From: Candidatus Aminicenantota bacterium
GTDB lineage: Bacteria; Acidobacteriota; Aminicenantia; UBA2199
NCBI GenBank assembly: GCA_020355945.1
Contig: CP070627.1
Coordinates: 4,638,727 to 4,702,726 of the forward strand
Length of the DNA stretch: 64,000 bases
Direction: 5' to 3'
The notes under the pieces are model-generated. The model did not search any database. It saw only the letters and a program-made list of their open reading frames with translations, and was not told the DNA's origin. Shown piece after piece: positions 18,466 to 27,790 of this stretch (its first letter is position 1; the number at the start of each line of letters is the position of its first letter). A program made the position numbers and the translations under genes.

Positions 18466-19662
18466 TCATTCGATATTTTTTAGATGAGTTGAATAATTTG
18501 GGAAACCCAGTATATCAGCGAGCTTTTTTCTTACCTGTTGATATCCCTGTTCCAACTCTTCCGCCGACATCTTTGCCGGTGTATGAACCACCCCGTTTTG
18601 GTGATATAGATTCCAATCGCAGGTCTTGAGTCGATTTTCTTTTTGCAGCCGATTAAATATCGGTGTATTGGGGAAAGGAGCCATCACGGTTAACGACAGC
18701 ACTTTCATATCGACTTTTTTTACAAAATCCACCACTCGTTCGAAGATAGTGGCATCCTGGTCCTCGAAGCCGAACATAAAATAGCCCCACACATCGATCC
18801 CGGCTGAATGGATGGTTTGAACGGTGTTGACTTCCTCTGCTGTAAAGGTACTGGGCATATTCAAGCATATGGAAAAGCAGCCTGCATCGGCCAGTGCAGC
18901 GATCATTTTATCATCCAATACCTGGAAATCCGAAATAATGATAAATTGAAGCCCCAGTTTCTTCATTTCCAGGAGCAGGGTATGAATGAATTCTTTATCC
19001 CCGGCGCCAAATATATCATCGCAAAAAAGAATTTTTTTATTTTCTATATCAATGACTGCTTTGATTTCACTGACCACCTGTTTCACTCTTTTGAGTCTAA
19101 ATACACCGCCAAACATTTGTTTGGTGGGGCAAAATTCACAATCCAACGAGCAGCCCCTGGAAGCTTGAATGGCATGGAGATGGTATTTTGAATTGTCCAG
19201 CAAGTCAAAACGGGGAATCGGCTGTTGGGTCAAATCCGCCAGTTCATCGGCCTGGTATATACGTTGAAGTTTATTTCTTTTAAAGTCATCGAGCAATCGT
19301 TTCCAGTTGATTTCACCTTCTCCTACCACCACCGCATCAAAATATTCCAGGAGTTCATTGGGAACAAGAGAGGCATGGATACCACCGGCTGCGATTGGTA
19401 TTTTTTCTTTCTTGGCTTTTAAAGCAATATCCTGGGCTGCTTTTAAGGAAAATGATTTGAAACTCACACCGATTAAGTCTGCGTCCAGGTTTTCCAGGGG
19501 CTGCACTTTTTGATCGATGATGGTAACATCATCATCCGTCAGGGATGCAATAATAGGCAGGGAGAGTGAAGGGCAAAAAAATTTCTCACCATTGGCATCG
19601 AACCAATCGGCGGCTGCTTCACCGGCATCCTGTCTTTGGACTTCAATTAACTGGATTTTCAC
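18466..19662 (-). CDS. B12-binding radical SAM enzyme (GTG start)
   Basis: The protein has 398 residues if translation starts at the GTG at 19662. The long ORF start at 19794 lies inside the previous gene and adds a non-homologous, Cys/Arg-rich leader. From the GTG, the sequence reads directly into a cobalamin-binding domain (LIGVSFKSFS, IAAGGIHASL, VVGEGEINW). The linker PIPRFDLLDNSKY then leads to a radical SAM domain with C171-x3-C175-x2-C178 (RGCSLDCEFC). An AAAGGAAAC ribosome site precedes the GTG, and the gene overlaps the previous one by 20 bp. This intact order is a useful reference for the permuted units inside the NRPSs. Confidence 0.83.
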   Translation of the reverse strand: MKIQLIEVQRQDAGEAAADWFDANGEKFFCPSLSLPIIASLTDDDVTIIDQKVQPLENLDADLIGVSFKSFSLKAAQDIALKAKKEKIPIAAGGIHASLVPNELLEYFDAVVVGEGEINWKRLLDDFKRNKLQRIYQADELADLTQQPIPRFDLLDNSKYHLHAIQASRGCSLDCEFCPTKQMFGGVFRLKRVKQVVSEIKAVIDIENKKILFCDDIFGAGDKEFIHTLLLEMKKLGLQFIIISDFQVLDDKMIAALADAGCFSICLNMPSTFTAEEVNTVQTIHSAGIDVWGYFMFGFEDQDATIFERVVDFVKKVDMKVLSLTVMAPFPNTPIFNRLQKENRLKTCDWNLYHQNGVVHTPAKMSAEELEQGYQQVRKKLADILGFPNYSTHLKNIE

Positions 19663-21190
19663 TTCCGTTTCCTTTAATGGTTTTCTCCATTTCCAAAATG
19701 GTAGGCGCATTATAGTAATTGATGGGATTGTAGGTCTGGCGCAGTGACACGGGGAGTTTATGCTGCTCCTTTTGGTAATTAAACCTCTTCTCATGGTAGA
19801 TTTGCCGAGTGATATTCAATATATATTTGGGCATCATCTTGCCGGCCAGGTTGGATATGGCAGAAACAATATGTTCATTATAGGTAGGACTCAGGCGTTT
19901 TCTCTTTTTTCGAGTGACCCTGGAGCCGGATTTGGCGTAGAGACTGAAAAATTTTTTGTAAAATCTCCACTTTGGGAGATGAGTTTTCATCACCATATAC
20001 ATTAAATTGTAGAAACCATAATCAAATGTAGATAATTGATTTTCTTCCTTTGCTTTAAAAAACAGGGGCGTACCCGGGACCGGTGTCAAAGGAACAAAAA
20101 TCGGATAACATATGTTTAATTCATCGATAAACTTCCATGTCCTATCAAAGTCGGCTTCTTCAAAATCCGGCATGAATATAAAATGCGCATAATTCCGAAT
20201 GCCGATCTCTTCAAGAATCAGATGGGCTCGAGCATTTTCGTCCTCTGTGGTTTTCTTGTTTAAATATTTCAAATGGTCATCGGAACAGGCTTCCATTCCC
20301 ACTACCAATTCAGCCAACCCTATTTCCTTCCAGGCTTCAAATATATGACGTTTCTTTACAATTGTATCTGCTCGTGCATAGGCAAGATATTCTTTCCGTA
20401 CATTCTTTCTTTTTAGTAGTTCCAACAGTTGCATGGCTTGTTTTTCATCATGAAACGTATTGTCGTCCGTAATATGAATAAAGTCATAGGGCTGACCGGC
20501 AAAGTCTTCGGCAATCTCCTCCGGGCTGCGGCGCCGGTATGTCCCCCGCGCCGCCACCCATAGTGAACAGAACGTACAGCGGAAGGGACATCCCATGGAA
20601 GATAACGTAAATCCCACCGGCATGCGAAGAAAGGTGTTGTAATAGTGTTTCCTGTATTTATCCGCGTAAGAATGATCCACTTCGAGCCATGAAATGACGC
20701 CAGATTTTGGCGGTCGCGGCTCAGTCAGGATATACTCCTCCCCGACCCGAAGCGCAATACCGGAAACGTTTCGATAATCTCCCTTTTCAATATACGTTTC
20801 CACTATTTCATGGATGGCCTCTTCTCCCGGACCGATGCAGATAATATCTGTTTGCGGTGCATAAAAATCTTCAGGTAAAAGTGTGGCATGCTGCCCACCG
20901 ACGATAGTCAGAATTTGGGGATTGATTTGTTTAGCCACCTGCATAATCCGCAGTGCGGTAAACAACTCTCCGGCGGTGTGGGTGCGAGTAGCAACGATAT
21001 CGGGTTTAAAGTCCCCAATCGTTCGCATTAAATATTTCTCTGACTCAAAACGCCTATCAACCACTTTTATTGTGGCCAGATCTTTAATAAAAGATGCCAG
21101 CAGCATGCACACCAGCGGTTCATAATGAGGGAGAAATCTTAAGTAATACTTATAGTAATTGGGCTGTACAAAAAGGACTTTTGGTTTCAA
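19643..21190 (-). CDS. B12-binding radical SAM enzyme
   Basis: The protein has 515 residues. The opening KPKVLFVQPNYYKYYL leads into a cobalamin-binding domain (IVATRTHTAGE, IVGGQHATLL, CIGPGEEAI). A radical SAM domain follows with C201-x3-C205-x2-C208 (MGCPFRCTFC). The C-terminal ~100 residues are basic and extend beyond the radical SAM core. It is the second gene after the FeeM-like acyltransferase in the leftward operon. Function unknown. Confidence 0.85.
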   Translation of the reverse strand: MKPKVLFVQPNYYKYYLRFLPHYEPLVCMLLASFIKDLATIKVVDRRFESEKYLMRTIGDFKPDIVATRTHTAGELFTALRIMQVAKQINPQILTIVGGQHATLLPEDFYAPQTDIICIGPGEEAIHEIVETYIEKGDYRNVSGIALRVGEEYILTEPRPPKSGVISWLEVDHSYADKYRKHYYNTFLRMPVGFTLSSMGCPFRCTFCSLWVAARGTYRRRSPEEIAEDFAGQPYDFIHITDDNTFHDEKQAMQLLELLKRKNVRKEYLAYARADTIVKKRHIFEAWKEIGLAELVVGMEACSDDHLKYLNKKTTEDENARAHLILEEIGIRNYAHFIFMPDFEEADFDRTWKFIDELNICYPIFVPLTPVPGTPLFFKAKEENQLSTFDYGFYNLMYMVMKTHLPKWRFYKKFFSLYAKSGSRVTRKKRKRLSPTYNEHIVSAISNLAGKMMPKYILNITRQIYHEKRFNYQKEQHKLPVSLRQTYNPINYYNAPTILEMEKTIKGNGSENPVN

Positions 21191-21212
21191 TGGTTACTCC
21201 TTATACTTTGTA

Positions 21213-22049
21213 TTAGTTGGCTGTCAATAAAGGCTTCCAAAGATATTCCGGGATAAATTTTTTTAGGGATTGCTTTTTGTCTAACGTCGTGTTTTCCAAT
21301 ATATCGGCTTTTCCCTTGAGAAAATAACGAAATTCCTCTTTCGACCATGGTTTATGAGATTCTTTCAAAAAATGAACAAATTCCTCTTCTTCTTGTTTCT
21401 TATGAAAATATTTATAAAGTAATGGTGAATGATCTGGGCCGGTCCCTTGAGGGGCATTTTTAAGTGGCATATGGTTTTGAATGGTTTCGACATCAAGTTT
21501 TAATAGAATTGCCGGCGCATTATTTACCCATCCATAATACCGAAAACCTCCAATTTTTTCAAACAGGAAAAATCTTTTATAAAAATTTTCATAACGGGGA
21601 TTCACTGAGATAACAAAATCAGTGGCTTTTTTCCCTGATAAACCATATAATGCAATCAAATATGCGTAGTTCAAAAACCTGGCCATTAGAAATAACGCTT
21701 CATGATTTTTTGAGGCATCAAGAGCTAAAGAACTGAGTTCTGCCAATTTCATTTTAGAATGACGGAGTTTATCGTTTTCTTGCTTATAAATACTATCCGT
21801 GGGTAATCCAATCGGAGAATCCAAAATCAACGTTATTGTTCCTATTATCCGTTTGTTTTTTTTGATCAATAAAGTCATTGTTGTTGCAAGGGCGTTAAAT
21901 TCCGAAACCCATAATTTATGTTGAGTTCTTTTATTTATCAAACCTTTTTTCAGGTATGATTTATAAACCAGTTGATAGGCAGAAAGTCTTGTTTCCAGGT
22001 TATTGGCAACTTGTATAGAAAAAATTCCATCAATCTTTTTACATTTCAT
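21213..22049 (-). CDS. FeeM-like N-acyl amino acid synthase / GNAT-fold acyltransferase
   Basis: The 278-residue protein has a GNAT-like N-terminal half (residues 10-190): LSAYQLVYKSYLKKGL, then the central strand IGTITLILDSPIGLPTDSIY, then MKLAELSSLALD. These resemble FeeM/autoinducer-synthase-type N-acyltransferases, which transfer an acyl chain from an acyl carrier protein to an amino acid. The C-terminal 80 residues are helical and charged. A clear AGGAGG ribosome site precedes the ATG at 22049. It heads the 21-kb leftward operon, facing the divergent crotonase gene. It could join a carrier-bound acyl chain to an amine in the final product. Confidence 0.7.
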   Translation of the reverse strand: MKCKKIDGIFSIQVANNLETRLSAYQLVYKSYLKKGLINKRTQHKLWVSEFNALATTMTLLIKKNKRIIGTITLILDSPIGLPTDSIYKQENDKLRHSKMKLAELSSLALDASKNHEALFLMARFLNYAYLIALYGLSGKKATDFVISVNPRYENFYKRFFLFEKIGGFRYYGWVNNAPAILLKLDVETIQNHMPLKNAPQGTGPDHSPLLYKYFHKKQEEEEFVHFLKESHKPWSKEEFRYFLKGKADILENTTLDKKQSLKKFIPEYLWKPLLTAN

Positions 22050-22105
22050 ATTACCTCCTGGCCGCCCGGGTGTTTTTTATTTTTAATTTTTTTCACCAAT
22101 GCCTC

Positions 22106-22134
22106 TTGAACGGAAAGCTTATTTCCTTTAATAT
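22106..22134 (+). promoter_or_regulatory. Sigma-70-like promoter for the rightward crotonase gene
   Basis: The -35 TTGAAC (22106-22111) and -10 TAATAT (22129-22134) are separated by exactly 17 bp. Transcription would start near 22141, leaving a leader of about 16 nt that contains the AAGGAG ribosome site. The spacer holds GGAAAGCTTATTTCC, a 5-bp inverted repeat around a 5-base centre that could be a repressor or activator site. Confidence 0.65.
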
Positions 22135-22156
22135 ATTTGTTTATAAGGAGCATTAA

Positions 22157-22978
22157 ATGAGTAATAGCGAATTCTACCTGGTAGAGAAAAAACCACCGGT
22201 TGCCTGGGTGTATTTGAATCGACCGGGCAAAAAAAACGCCATGAATACGTCTGCCTGGACGGAAAGCCCGGGGATTTTCGCCAGCCTGGACCAGGACCAG
22301 GATATCCGGGTCATTATTATTGCGGGAAAGGGACCTTGCTTTTCGGTGGGAATTGATCTTAAAGATATGACAGCGAATATCCCCGAGGTAATGGAAAAAC
22401 AGCAGATGGGCGGCATCAAATGGAAACTGCTTGAAAAGATTTATCAATTGCAGGGTGCCATCAGTTGTATCGAAGAGTGCAGGAAGCCTGTGATTGCAGC
22501 CATTCATGGTTACTGCCTCGGTGCCGGTCTTGACATGATTACCGCGTGTGACTTTCGGCTTTGCTCTGCTGATGCGGTTTTCTCTCTCAAAGAAACCGCA
22601 ATAGGATTTGTCGCTGATGTTGGGGTACTGCAGCGCCTTCCTTTGATCGTGGGACAGGGCATTGCCCGCGAACTCGCCTTTACTGCCCGGGACATCTCCG
22701 CAAAGCAAGCAAAAGAGATACACCTGGTCAATCATGTCTATAAAAACTCCGATGAACTGCTCAAAAGCACTGAAAAAATAGCTCTTCAAATTGCTCATCA
22801 CTCACCATTAGCTGTGCAGGCCTCAAAAGACGTATTAAACTACGGCGTAGGTAAATCCATCCATGACGGTCTTAAATACGTTGCTGCCATCAGTGCCAAT
22901 ATCATCCCTTCTCATGATTTCATGGAGGCAATAACCGCTTTTTTTGAAAAGAGAAAACCTCATTTTACCGGTGAATAA
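22157..22978 (+). CDS. Crotonase, dienoyl-CoA isomerase (ECH1)-like
   Basis: This is the only convincing plus-strand gene, with 273 residues. It has the crotonase oxyanion-hole segment FSVGIDLKDM and the helix GYCLGAGLDMITACDFRLCS. The later KETAIGFVADVGVLQRLP closely resembles delta(3,5)-delta(2,4)-dienoyl-CoA isomerases, which carry Asp or Glu at these two sites. It would move double bonds along a conjugated acyl chain. AAGGAG lies seven bases before the ATG, with its own promoter upstream. It converges with the KAS III-SDR gene (47 bp apart) and diverges from the FeeM-like gene, splitting the two leftward operons. Confidence 0.8.
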   Translation: MSNSEFYLVEKKPPVAWVYLNRPGKKNAMNTSAWTESPGIFASLDQDQDIRVIIIAGKGPCFSVGIDLKDMTANIPEVMEKQQMGGIKWKLLEKIYQLQGAISCIEECRKPVIAAIHGYCLGAGLDMITACDFRLCSADAVFSLKETAIGFVADVGVLQRLPLIVGQGIARELAFTARDISAKQAKEIHLVNHVYKNSDELLKSTEKIALQIAHHSPLAVQASKDVLNYGVGKSIHDGLKYVAAISANIIPSHDFMEAITAFFEKRKPHFTGE

Positions 22979-23025
22979 TTTCACTGTTTTCTCCATATTG
23001 ACATGTGACCGATTACCGGTTTTCA

Positions 23026-24918
23026 TTAATTATTTAATGGCTGGGATTGAGGTGATACCCGATACCCGTCTCGCCGCACCAGCAAAGACCCTTCGTAACG
23101 ATCGTCAACCCTTAGTATTTTTGGAATATAGAGGGATCTGACAATTCGTTCGGCCACCTGCTCGGTTTTTAACAGTGCGGGTTGGTTTATCGCGCTTAAA
23201 GCTGCTGATTTTGCTTTCCCATCAAGGATGTTTGTCATTCCACTGTCCAGGAGCCCTGGCATATAATAAATGGAGCGTATTCCTGCCCCATTTGTCTCTT
23301 CACTAAAACGGGCAGCAAACCCATGCAAACTTTTCTTTGAAACAACATAAGCAGAAGAACCGGAAAATTGAGCATCTTCGGCACCGGAACCGACATATAA
23401 AATAACCCCGGAAATCTTGTTTTTTAACCCTTTTGTAATGGCAGTGGGAGCAAACAGGTTCGTTTGCGATACGTCTTCCATTTCATCATAGGAAACAAAG
23501 CTGGGGCGACTTAAGCTGCCGGGTACCCCTGCGATATGTATCAGGTAATCAATTTTTTTGGTGTTACGATTGATTTGCCGGATGAGGGTTTCCACTTCTG
23601 CCGGATGTGAAAAATCGGCTTTGAAGAATTGAAAATTCGTGGTTATTTTTTCCAATTGCTGCTGAAGTGCCTGTGCTTTTTTTTCGTTGGCGTTATAGTG
23701 GAGAATCAGTTGGCAGCCCTGCCGAGCTAGTTTTTTAGCTACTTCTGTTCCCAATCCCCCGGTGCTGCCGGTAAGAACTGCTGTTTTACCTTCTAAGTTC
23801 CTGGTATTGTAATGTTTTTTTGGTTTTATGCCGTTATTTTCTGGAACGATATAGGTAAACGCCCCATACTCGCCGCCCACCCCTACTGTGGAACTTAATA
23901 ATTTGAATCCAGGTGCCAGCCGATTTTGGTGTTTTAGTAACGATAATCCCAGTCCAACCCCTGAACCGGACAAATTCCCATGATTTACCTGGACGTCCCG
24001 GTAAAGCTTTTCCCCTGGAATACCTAATTTTTCCCCGACATTTTTTATTATAGAATCCCCGGTTTGATGAGGGATAAATAAGTCCACTGCATCAACATCC
24101 CAATTGGAGTTTTTTAATACCTGTTTTGCTGCCAGGAAAAGGTTAGCGATACCGCGTTCTTTGATCACTTGATTATTTAAATGAAGTTTGCTTTTTTTAT
24201 TAACGCCGACAAAGTCGATCATTTTGGGATCATGGTAGTTGACAATCGATATGAATCCTTCTTGCCTGTTGGTTTGCTTTCGACTCAACACCACTGCCGC
24301 GGCAGCATCTCCGAAAGTAACAAATAAACTAAATTCGGTAACATCTCGCAGAAAACTGGTCATGGTTTCCGTATGGGTCACCACCACATGGTTGATTCCC
24401 GGGCTGCAGGTTAGAAATTCAAGTGCTGACTGCAAGTTGATATTAAACCCGCAGCATCCGGAAGTTAATGTCAGCGTGGCTGACTGGTTGGAGTGATTCA
24501 CAAAATGAGACTTGATGGTGGCAGCCAGACCAGGGGCCAGTTCAGGCGGTGAAACCGTACCTACAATCCAGGCACCAATTTCTCCAGGACTGATGTCGGC
24601 ATCTTGCAGGGCACGATCAATCGCTTTCACTCCCAGGTCCAGAGAGTTTTCAAAGCAATATTTTTTATTGGTGGGGAAAGGAAAGGGCGTCACATAATTT
24701 CGTGTTTTAAAGCCCATTTTGGTTTCTACAAAATAATCAAAGGGACTTACCCCGGGATGGGTTTGCAAGAATTCCCGGTAACCTTTATTATAACTCATCC
24801 GTTCTTCATCAAACCCATCCAGGTACCCGGCTTTGAGCCCCTCATTTAATTCCTGGTTGGATATTTTATGGGCTCCCAACGCATGGCCAAAACCTGAAAT
24901 AATATAATTGTCTTTCAT
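23026..24918 (-). CDS. KAS III (FabH-like)-SDR fusion protein, SDR domain intact
   Basis: The protein has 630 residues. Residues 1-360 are a beta-ketoacyl-ACP synthase III-like condensing domain with Cys155 (SGCCGFNINLQ), the His motif IPHQTGDSI and the Asn motif VNHGNLSGSG, so the Cys-His-Asn triad is complete. Residues 380-630 are a short-chain reductase with TGSTGGLG and an intact catalytic Tyr524-x3-Lys528 (SAYVVSKK). Fusion suggests condensation followed by ketoreduction of the same beta-keto thioester. The ATG at 24918 matches the start of its paralog and has GGAAGG upstream; the ORF start at 24945 overlaps the previous gene. It is the third gene of the operon starting at 27566. Confidence 0.83.
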   Translation of the reverse strand: MKDNYIISGFGHALGAHKISNQELNEGLKAGYLDGFDEERMSYNKGYREFLQTHPGVSPFDYFVETKMGFKTRNYVTPFPFPTNKKYCFENSLDLGVKAIDRALQDADISPGEIGAWIVGTVSPPELAPGLAATIKSHFVNHSNQSATLTLTSGCCGFNINLQSALEFLTCSPGINHVVVTHTETMTSFLRDVTEFSLFVTFGDAAAAVVLSRKQTNRQEGFISIVNYHDPKMIDFVGVNKKSKLHLNNQVIKERGIANLFLAAKQVLKNSNWDVDAVDLFIPHQTGDSIIKNVGEKLGIPGEKLYRDVQVNHGNLSGSGVGLGLSLLKHQNRLAPGFKLLSSTVGVGGEYGAFTYIVPENNGIKPKKHYNTRNLEGKTAVLTGSTGGLGTEVAKKLARQGCQLILHYNANEKKAQALQQQLEKITTNFQFFKADFSHPAEVETLIRQINRNTKKIDYLIHIAGVPGSLSRPSFVSYDEMEDVSQTNLFAPTAITKGLKNKISGVILYVGSGAEDAQFSGSSAYVVSKKSLHGFAARFSEETNGAGIRSIYYMPGLLDSGMTNILDGKAKSAALSAINQPALLKTEQVAERIVRSLYIPKILRVDDRYEGSLLVRRDGYRVSPQSQPLNN

Positions 24919-24928
24919 TTGCCTTCCC

Positions 24929-26803
24929 TCATATATAGTATCCATCCTTCCTTACCAGCAGCATATTCTCGTAACAATCCCTGACGTTTTTGATCTTTGA
25001 TAAATAAAGTGATTTGACAATTCGTTCGGCGATCTCCCGGGGGTCTATTATTTTTTGTTGATTGATGGATATCATGGCTGCCTTTATTTCACTTTCATCA
25101 CGGATATTTGCCATACCCGGCTCGATAATCCCCGGCATATAATAAATGCTTTTTATACCGGCGCTGTAAGCTTCCGGGGAAAAGGCAGCAGCAAACCCAT
25201 GCAGGCCTTTTTGGGCGGAGACAAGAGAAGAGGACTCGGGAAGTGGAGCTTCTTCAGCAGCAGAACCGACATACAGGATAACCCCTGAGATTTTATCTTT
25301 TAGTCGTTTGGTTAACTCCACCAGGCTAAACTGGTTGACTCGTGCCACTTCTTTTAATACATGTTCGGATGCATCACTCACCCGGTTGATGCCATCGATA
25401 ATTACCGTTGTATGGACCAGGTAATCAATGGTGTCGTAATCCTGTTCCAGTTGCTTGACCAGGTCTTTAACGTCTTGTTTTTCTGCAAAATTTGCCTGAT
25501 AAATTTTAAAATCCGCCCGCATTTCTTCCAGTTGTGGGACCAGTTTTTTTATGGTTTCCTCGTCGGAGTTACAATGGAGAATCAGTTGGCTTCCCCTTTT
25601 GGCTAACGCTTTAACGATTTCCAATCCCAGGCTGCCGGTGCTTCCTGTAATGAAAGTACTCTTTCCTGCTAAATCCTTACTCCAATCGATTCCTTTATTG
25701 GTCCATGTATTGGCACGGGTCTGCTGGGGGACCAAATAAGAAAAGGCCCCATACTCGCCGCCAAGACCTGCGGTAGGGCACACAATTTTTTTCCCTTCTT
25801 TTAATTGCCCTTGCTCTTTAAGTAATGATAAACAAAAGGGGATCGAAGCACCGGAGATATTCCCATAATTTACCTGTACGTCCTGGAATAGTTTTTCCCT
25901 GGGTATACCCAAAATTTCGGCAGAGGGATGAAGGATAGCATTCCCGGTTTGATGGGGAGCCAGGATATCGATATCATTAATCTCCCAGTGGGATTTTTTC
26001 AATACTTCTCTGGTGGCTTTTACAATATCTTTGGTGGCCCTGATTTTAACGATTTGGGGGGTCATGTAGAGATTCCAATCTTCATCAGCGCCCAGGTGGT
26101 CAATCATATAAGGGTCTTCGTAATTTAGCACGGATAAAACGCCTTGCTTTCTTCCTGTGGGCACCCTGCTGAGAACCACTGCCGAAGCCGCGTCAGCAAA
26201 GGTGACATAATTTATAAAATTGATTCTCCTGGTCAGTAAATGAGACAAGGTGTCAGCATGGGCAATGATGATATGAGTGGCCTGGGGATGACATTTAAAA
26301 TATTCAATGGCTCGTTGAAGATTAATATTAAATCCCACGCAAGCAGAAGTGATTGTAGTGGCTGGGGTTTGATTGGTATCGGTAACAAAATAGCACTTTA
26401 GGGTTGCGGCGATTCCCGGTGCTTTTTGCGGCGGAGTGGCAGAACTGACAAACCAGGCATCGATTTTTTCAGGATGAATAACTGAATCGCTGAGTGCATG
26501 TTCTATCGCTGTTAATGCAAGGTCTATCCCATTTTCCGAATGACGAATTTTTTCATCGCTGGCAGGAAACGGGACCACATGATTCCGGGTTTTGAAACCC
26601 ATTTTACGCTCTACAAAATAACAAAAGGGAGAAGAACCAGGATGAATGGCTGCTAATTCCTGGTATTCCGGGCTTGCTTTTATCCTGGCTTCAGTAAAAC
26701 CGATTAAATAGCCTTTTTTGACGGCGGCCTCTAACTCTTCATTGGTGATTTGATGTTTCCCGGCCGCATATCCAAAACCGGAGAATACATAGCTTTCAGC
26801 CAT
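24929..26803 (-). CDS. KAS III-SDR fusion paralog with degenerate SDR active site
   Basis: The 624-residue protein is colinear with its neighbour: condensing domain with Cys155 (SACVGFNINLQ), His (PHQTGNAI) and Asn (VNYGNISGAS) all kept, then an SDR domain with TGSTGSLG. In the SDR domain the catalytic YxxxK is lost. The aligned segment reads SSSLVSAQKG, with Leu527 and Gln531 where the paralog has Tyr524 and Lys528. The condensing half should be active while the reductase half is probably only structural or binding. It overlaps the enoyl-CoA hydratase gene by 8 bp, and AGGGAG lies before its ATG. Confidence 0.83.
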   Translation of the reverse strand: MAESYVFSGFGYAAGKHQITNEELEAAVKKGYLIGFTEARIKASPEYQELAAIHPGSSPFCYFVERKMGFKTRNHVVPFPASDEKIRHSENGIDLALTAIEHALSDSVIHPEKIDAWFVSSATPPQKAPGIAATLKCYFVTDTNQTPATTITSACVGFNINLQRAIEYFKCHPQATHIIIAHADTLSHLLTRRINFINYVTFADAASAVVLSRVPTGRKQGVLSVLNYEDPYMIDHLGADEDWNLYMTPQIVKIRATKDIVKATREVLKKSHWEINDIDILAPHQTGNAILHPSAEILGIPREKLFQDVQVNYGNISGASIPFCLSLLKEQGQLKEGKKIVCPTAGLGGEYGAFSYLVPQQTRANTWTNKGIDWSKDLAGKSTFITGSTGSLGLEIVKALAKRGSQLILHCNSDEETIKKLVPQLEEMRADFKIYQANFAEKQDVKDLVKQLEQDYDTIDYLVHTTVIIDGINRVSDASEHVLKEVARVNQFSLVELTKRLKDKISGVILYVGSAAEEAPLPESSSLVSAQKGLHGFAAAFSPEAYSAGIKSIYYMPGIIEPGMANIRDESEIKAAMISINQQKIIDPREIAERIVKSLYLSKIKNVRDCYENMLLVRKDGYYI

Positions 26804-27566
26804 TTGTTTTCACTCCCTGGGTTCTTTCAAGCAAAGTCCCCAATGCTTCGGATTCCAACTGACACCCTTTTTCAAAACCGAACCGCAGCCCGGTACGGGT
26901 TACGGACTTGAGCCGGCGGATGGCATCCGGGTCTTTGCCAGTTATTTTTTTTGCGATGCCCATTGCCTCATCCATCAATTGGTGGTGGTTGACAACTTTT
27001 TGCACCAAATGGATGCGGAATGCTTCCTGGGCGGAAATCAGGCTTGCGGTTAGCAGCATGTAAAGGGCATTGGATAAGCCGATTAGCCTGGGAAGTCGTT
27101 GGGAGCCACCACCTCCGGGGATAACGCCCATATTCACCTCTGGTAACCCGAATTTAGCCTCTGTACTGGCAATACGAATATCGCAAGCCATGGCTAACTC
27201 ACATCCGCCACCAATGGCACAGCCATTTACTGCTGCTATAACAGGTATCTCCATATTTTCAATTTTATTAAACGAAGCCTGGACAATTCGTGAAGATTGT
27301 CTGGCCTTTTCCGGGCTCATGCCAATCATTTCAGAAATATCACCACCAGCAGAAAATGCCTCTCCTTCGCCAGTAATAACCAGTGCGTTAATTTCTCTCT
27401 TTAATACCACTTTGCCAAGCAGAACATCCATTTCATGAAAGAATTCAAGGCACATCGCATTAAAAACGTCCGGTCGATTGAGGGTGAGTATTCCGATACG
27501 ATTCTCTATATCAACTTTTAAAAACCGATATAACATGAGTTGGTTAATTTTAGTGCTTTCGTTCAT
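26796..27566 (-). CDS. Enoyl-CoA hydratase/isomerase (crotonase)
   Basis: The 256-residue protein has the oxyanion-hole segment FSAGGDISEM and both catalytic glutamates: IGGGCELAMACDIRIAS and LPEVNMGVIPGGGG. The pair of glutamates marks a true hydratase, which adds or removes water across a 2-enoyl-CoA. It is the first gene of the leftward operon with the two KAS III-SDR fusions and lies about 215 nt downstream of a consensus promoter. The ATG at 27566 has only a weak ribosome site; an internal ATG at 27536 would start at MLYRFLKVD and is a possible alternative. Confidence 0.85.
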   Translation of the reverse strand: MNESTKINQLMLYRFLKVDIENRIGILTLNRPDVFNAMCLEFFHEMDVLLGKVVLKREINALVITGEGEAFSAGGDISEMIGMSPEKARQSSRIVQASFNKIENMEIPVIAAVNGCAIGGGCELAMACDIRIASTEAKFGLPEVNMGVIPGGGGSQRLPRLIGLSNALYMLLTASLISAQEAFRIHLVQKVVNHHQLMDEAMGIAKKITGKDPDAIRRLKSVTRTGLRFGFEKGCQLESEALGTLLERTQGVKTNG

Positions 27567-27569
27567 TCT

Positions 27570-27783
27570 CGGTTTGAGATAAGCTTCCGCCGTTGAGGTT
27601 TGTCCGATTCCTCTAAAAAGAGAAAATCTTCTCTAACCCCTATGAATGACCCAGAGCATAGAAGATTTTGGCATTAAATGTGTGTGAAGTTTTTAATTTT
27701 TCACATGTAGGACTTTAATAGCCTTGTAATCTTCACCTTTCTATTGAATGATATCAGTATAAGCTGGAATGGAAGGTGAAGTA
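27570..27783 (-). promoter_or_regulatory. Structured 5' leader of the KAS III-SDR operon (candidate attenuator or riboswitch)
   Basis: The predicted transcript has a leader of about 215 nt with several inverted repeats. A perfect 9-bp repeat (27731-27739 with 27773-27781) forms a hairpin right at the 5' end. A second repeat is TGTGAA/TTCACA near 27690-27710. A perfect 10-bp repeat (27623-27632 with 27660-27669) is followed on the minus strand by TTTTCTCTTTTT. The last one looks like a weak intrinsic terminator ahead of the first gene. I recognise no cobalamin-riboswitch B12 box or other known class. Confidence 0.45.
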
Positions 27784-27790
27784 ATGTTAT

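Noticed and set aside
22046..22801. Long minus-strand ORF of 251 residues
   Set aside because: It lies opposite the crotonase gene at 22157-22978, whose motifs, ribosome site and promoter are clear.
27570..27783. Possible cobalamin riboswitch, expected given the many B12 enzymes
   Set aside because: No B12 box or matching conserved core could be found in the leader; it stays an unclassified structured leader.
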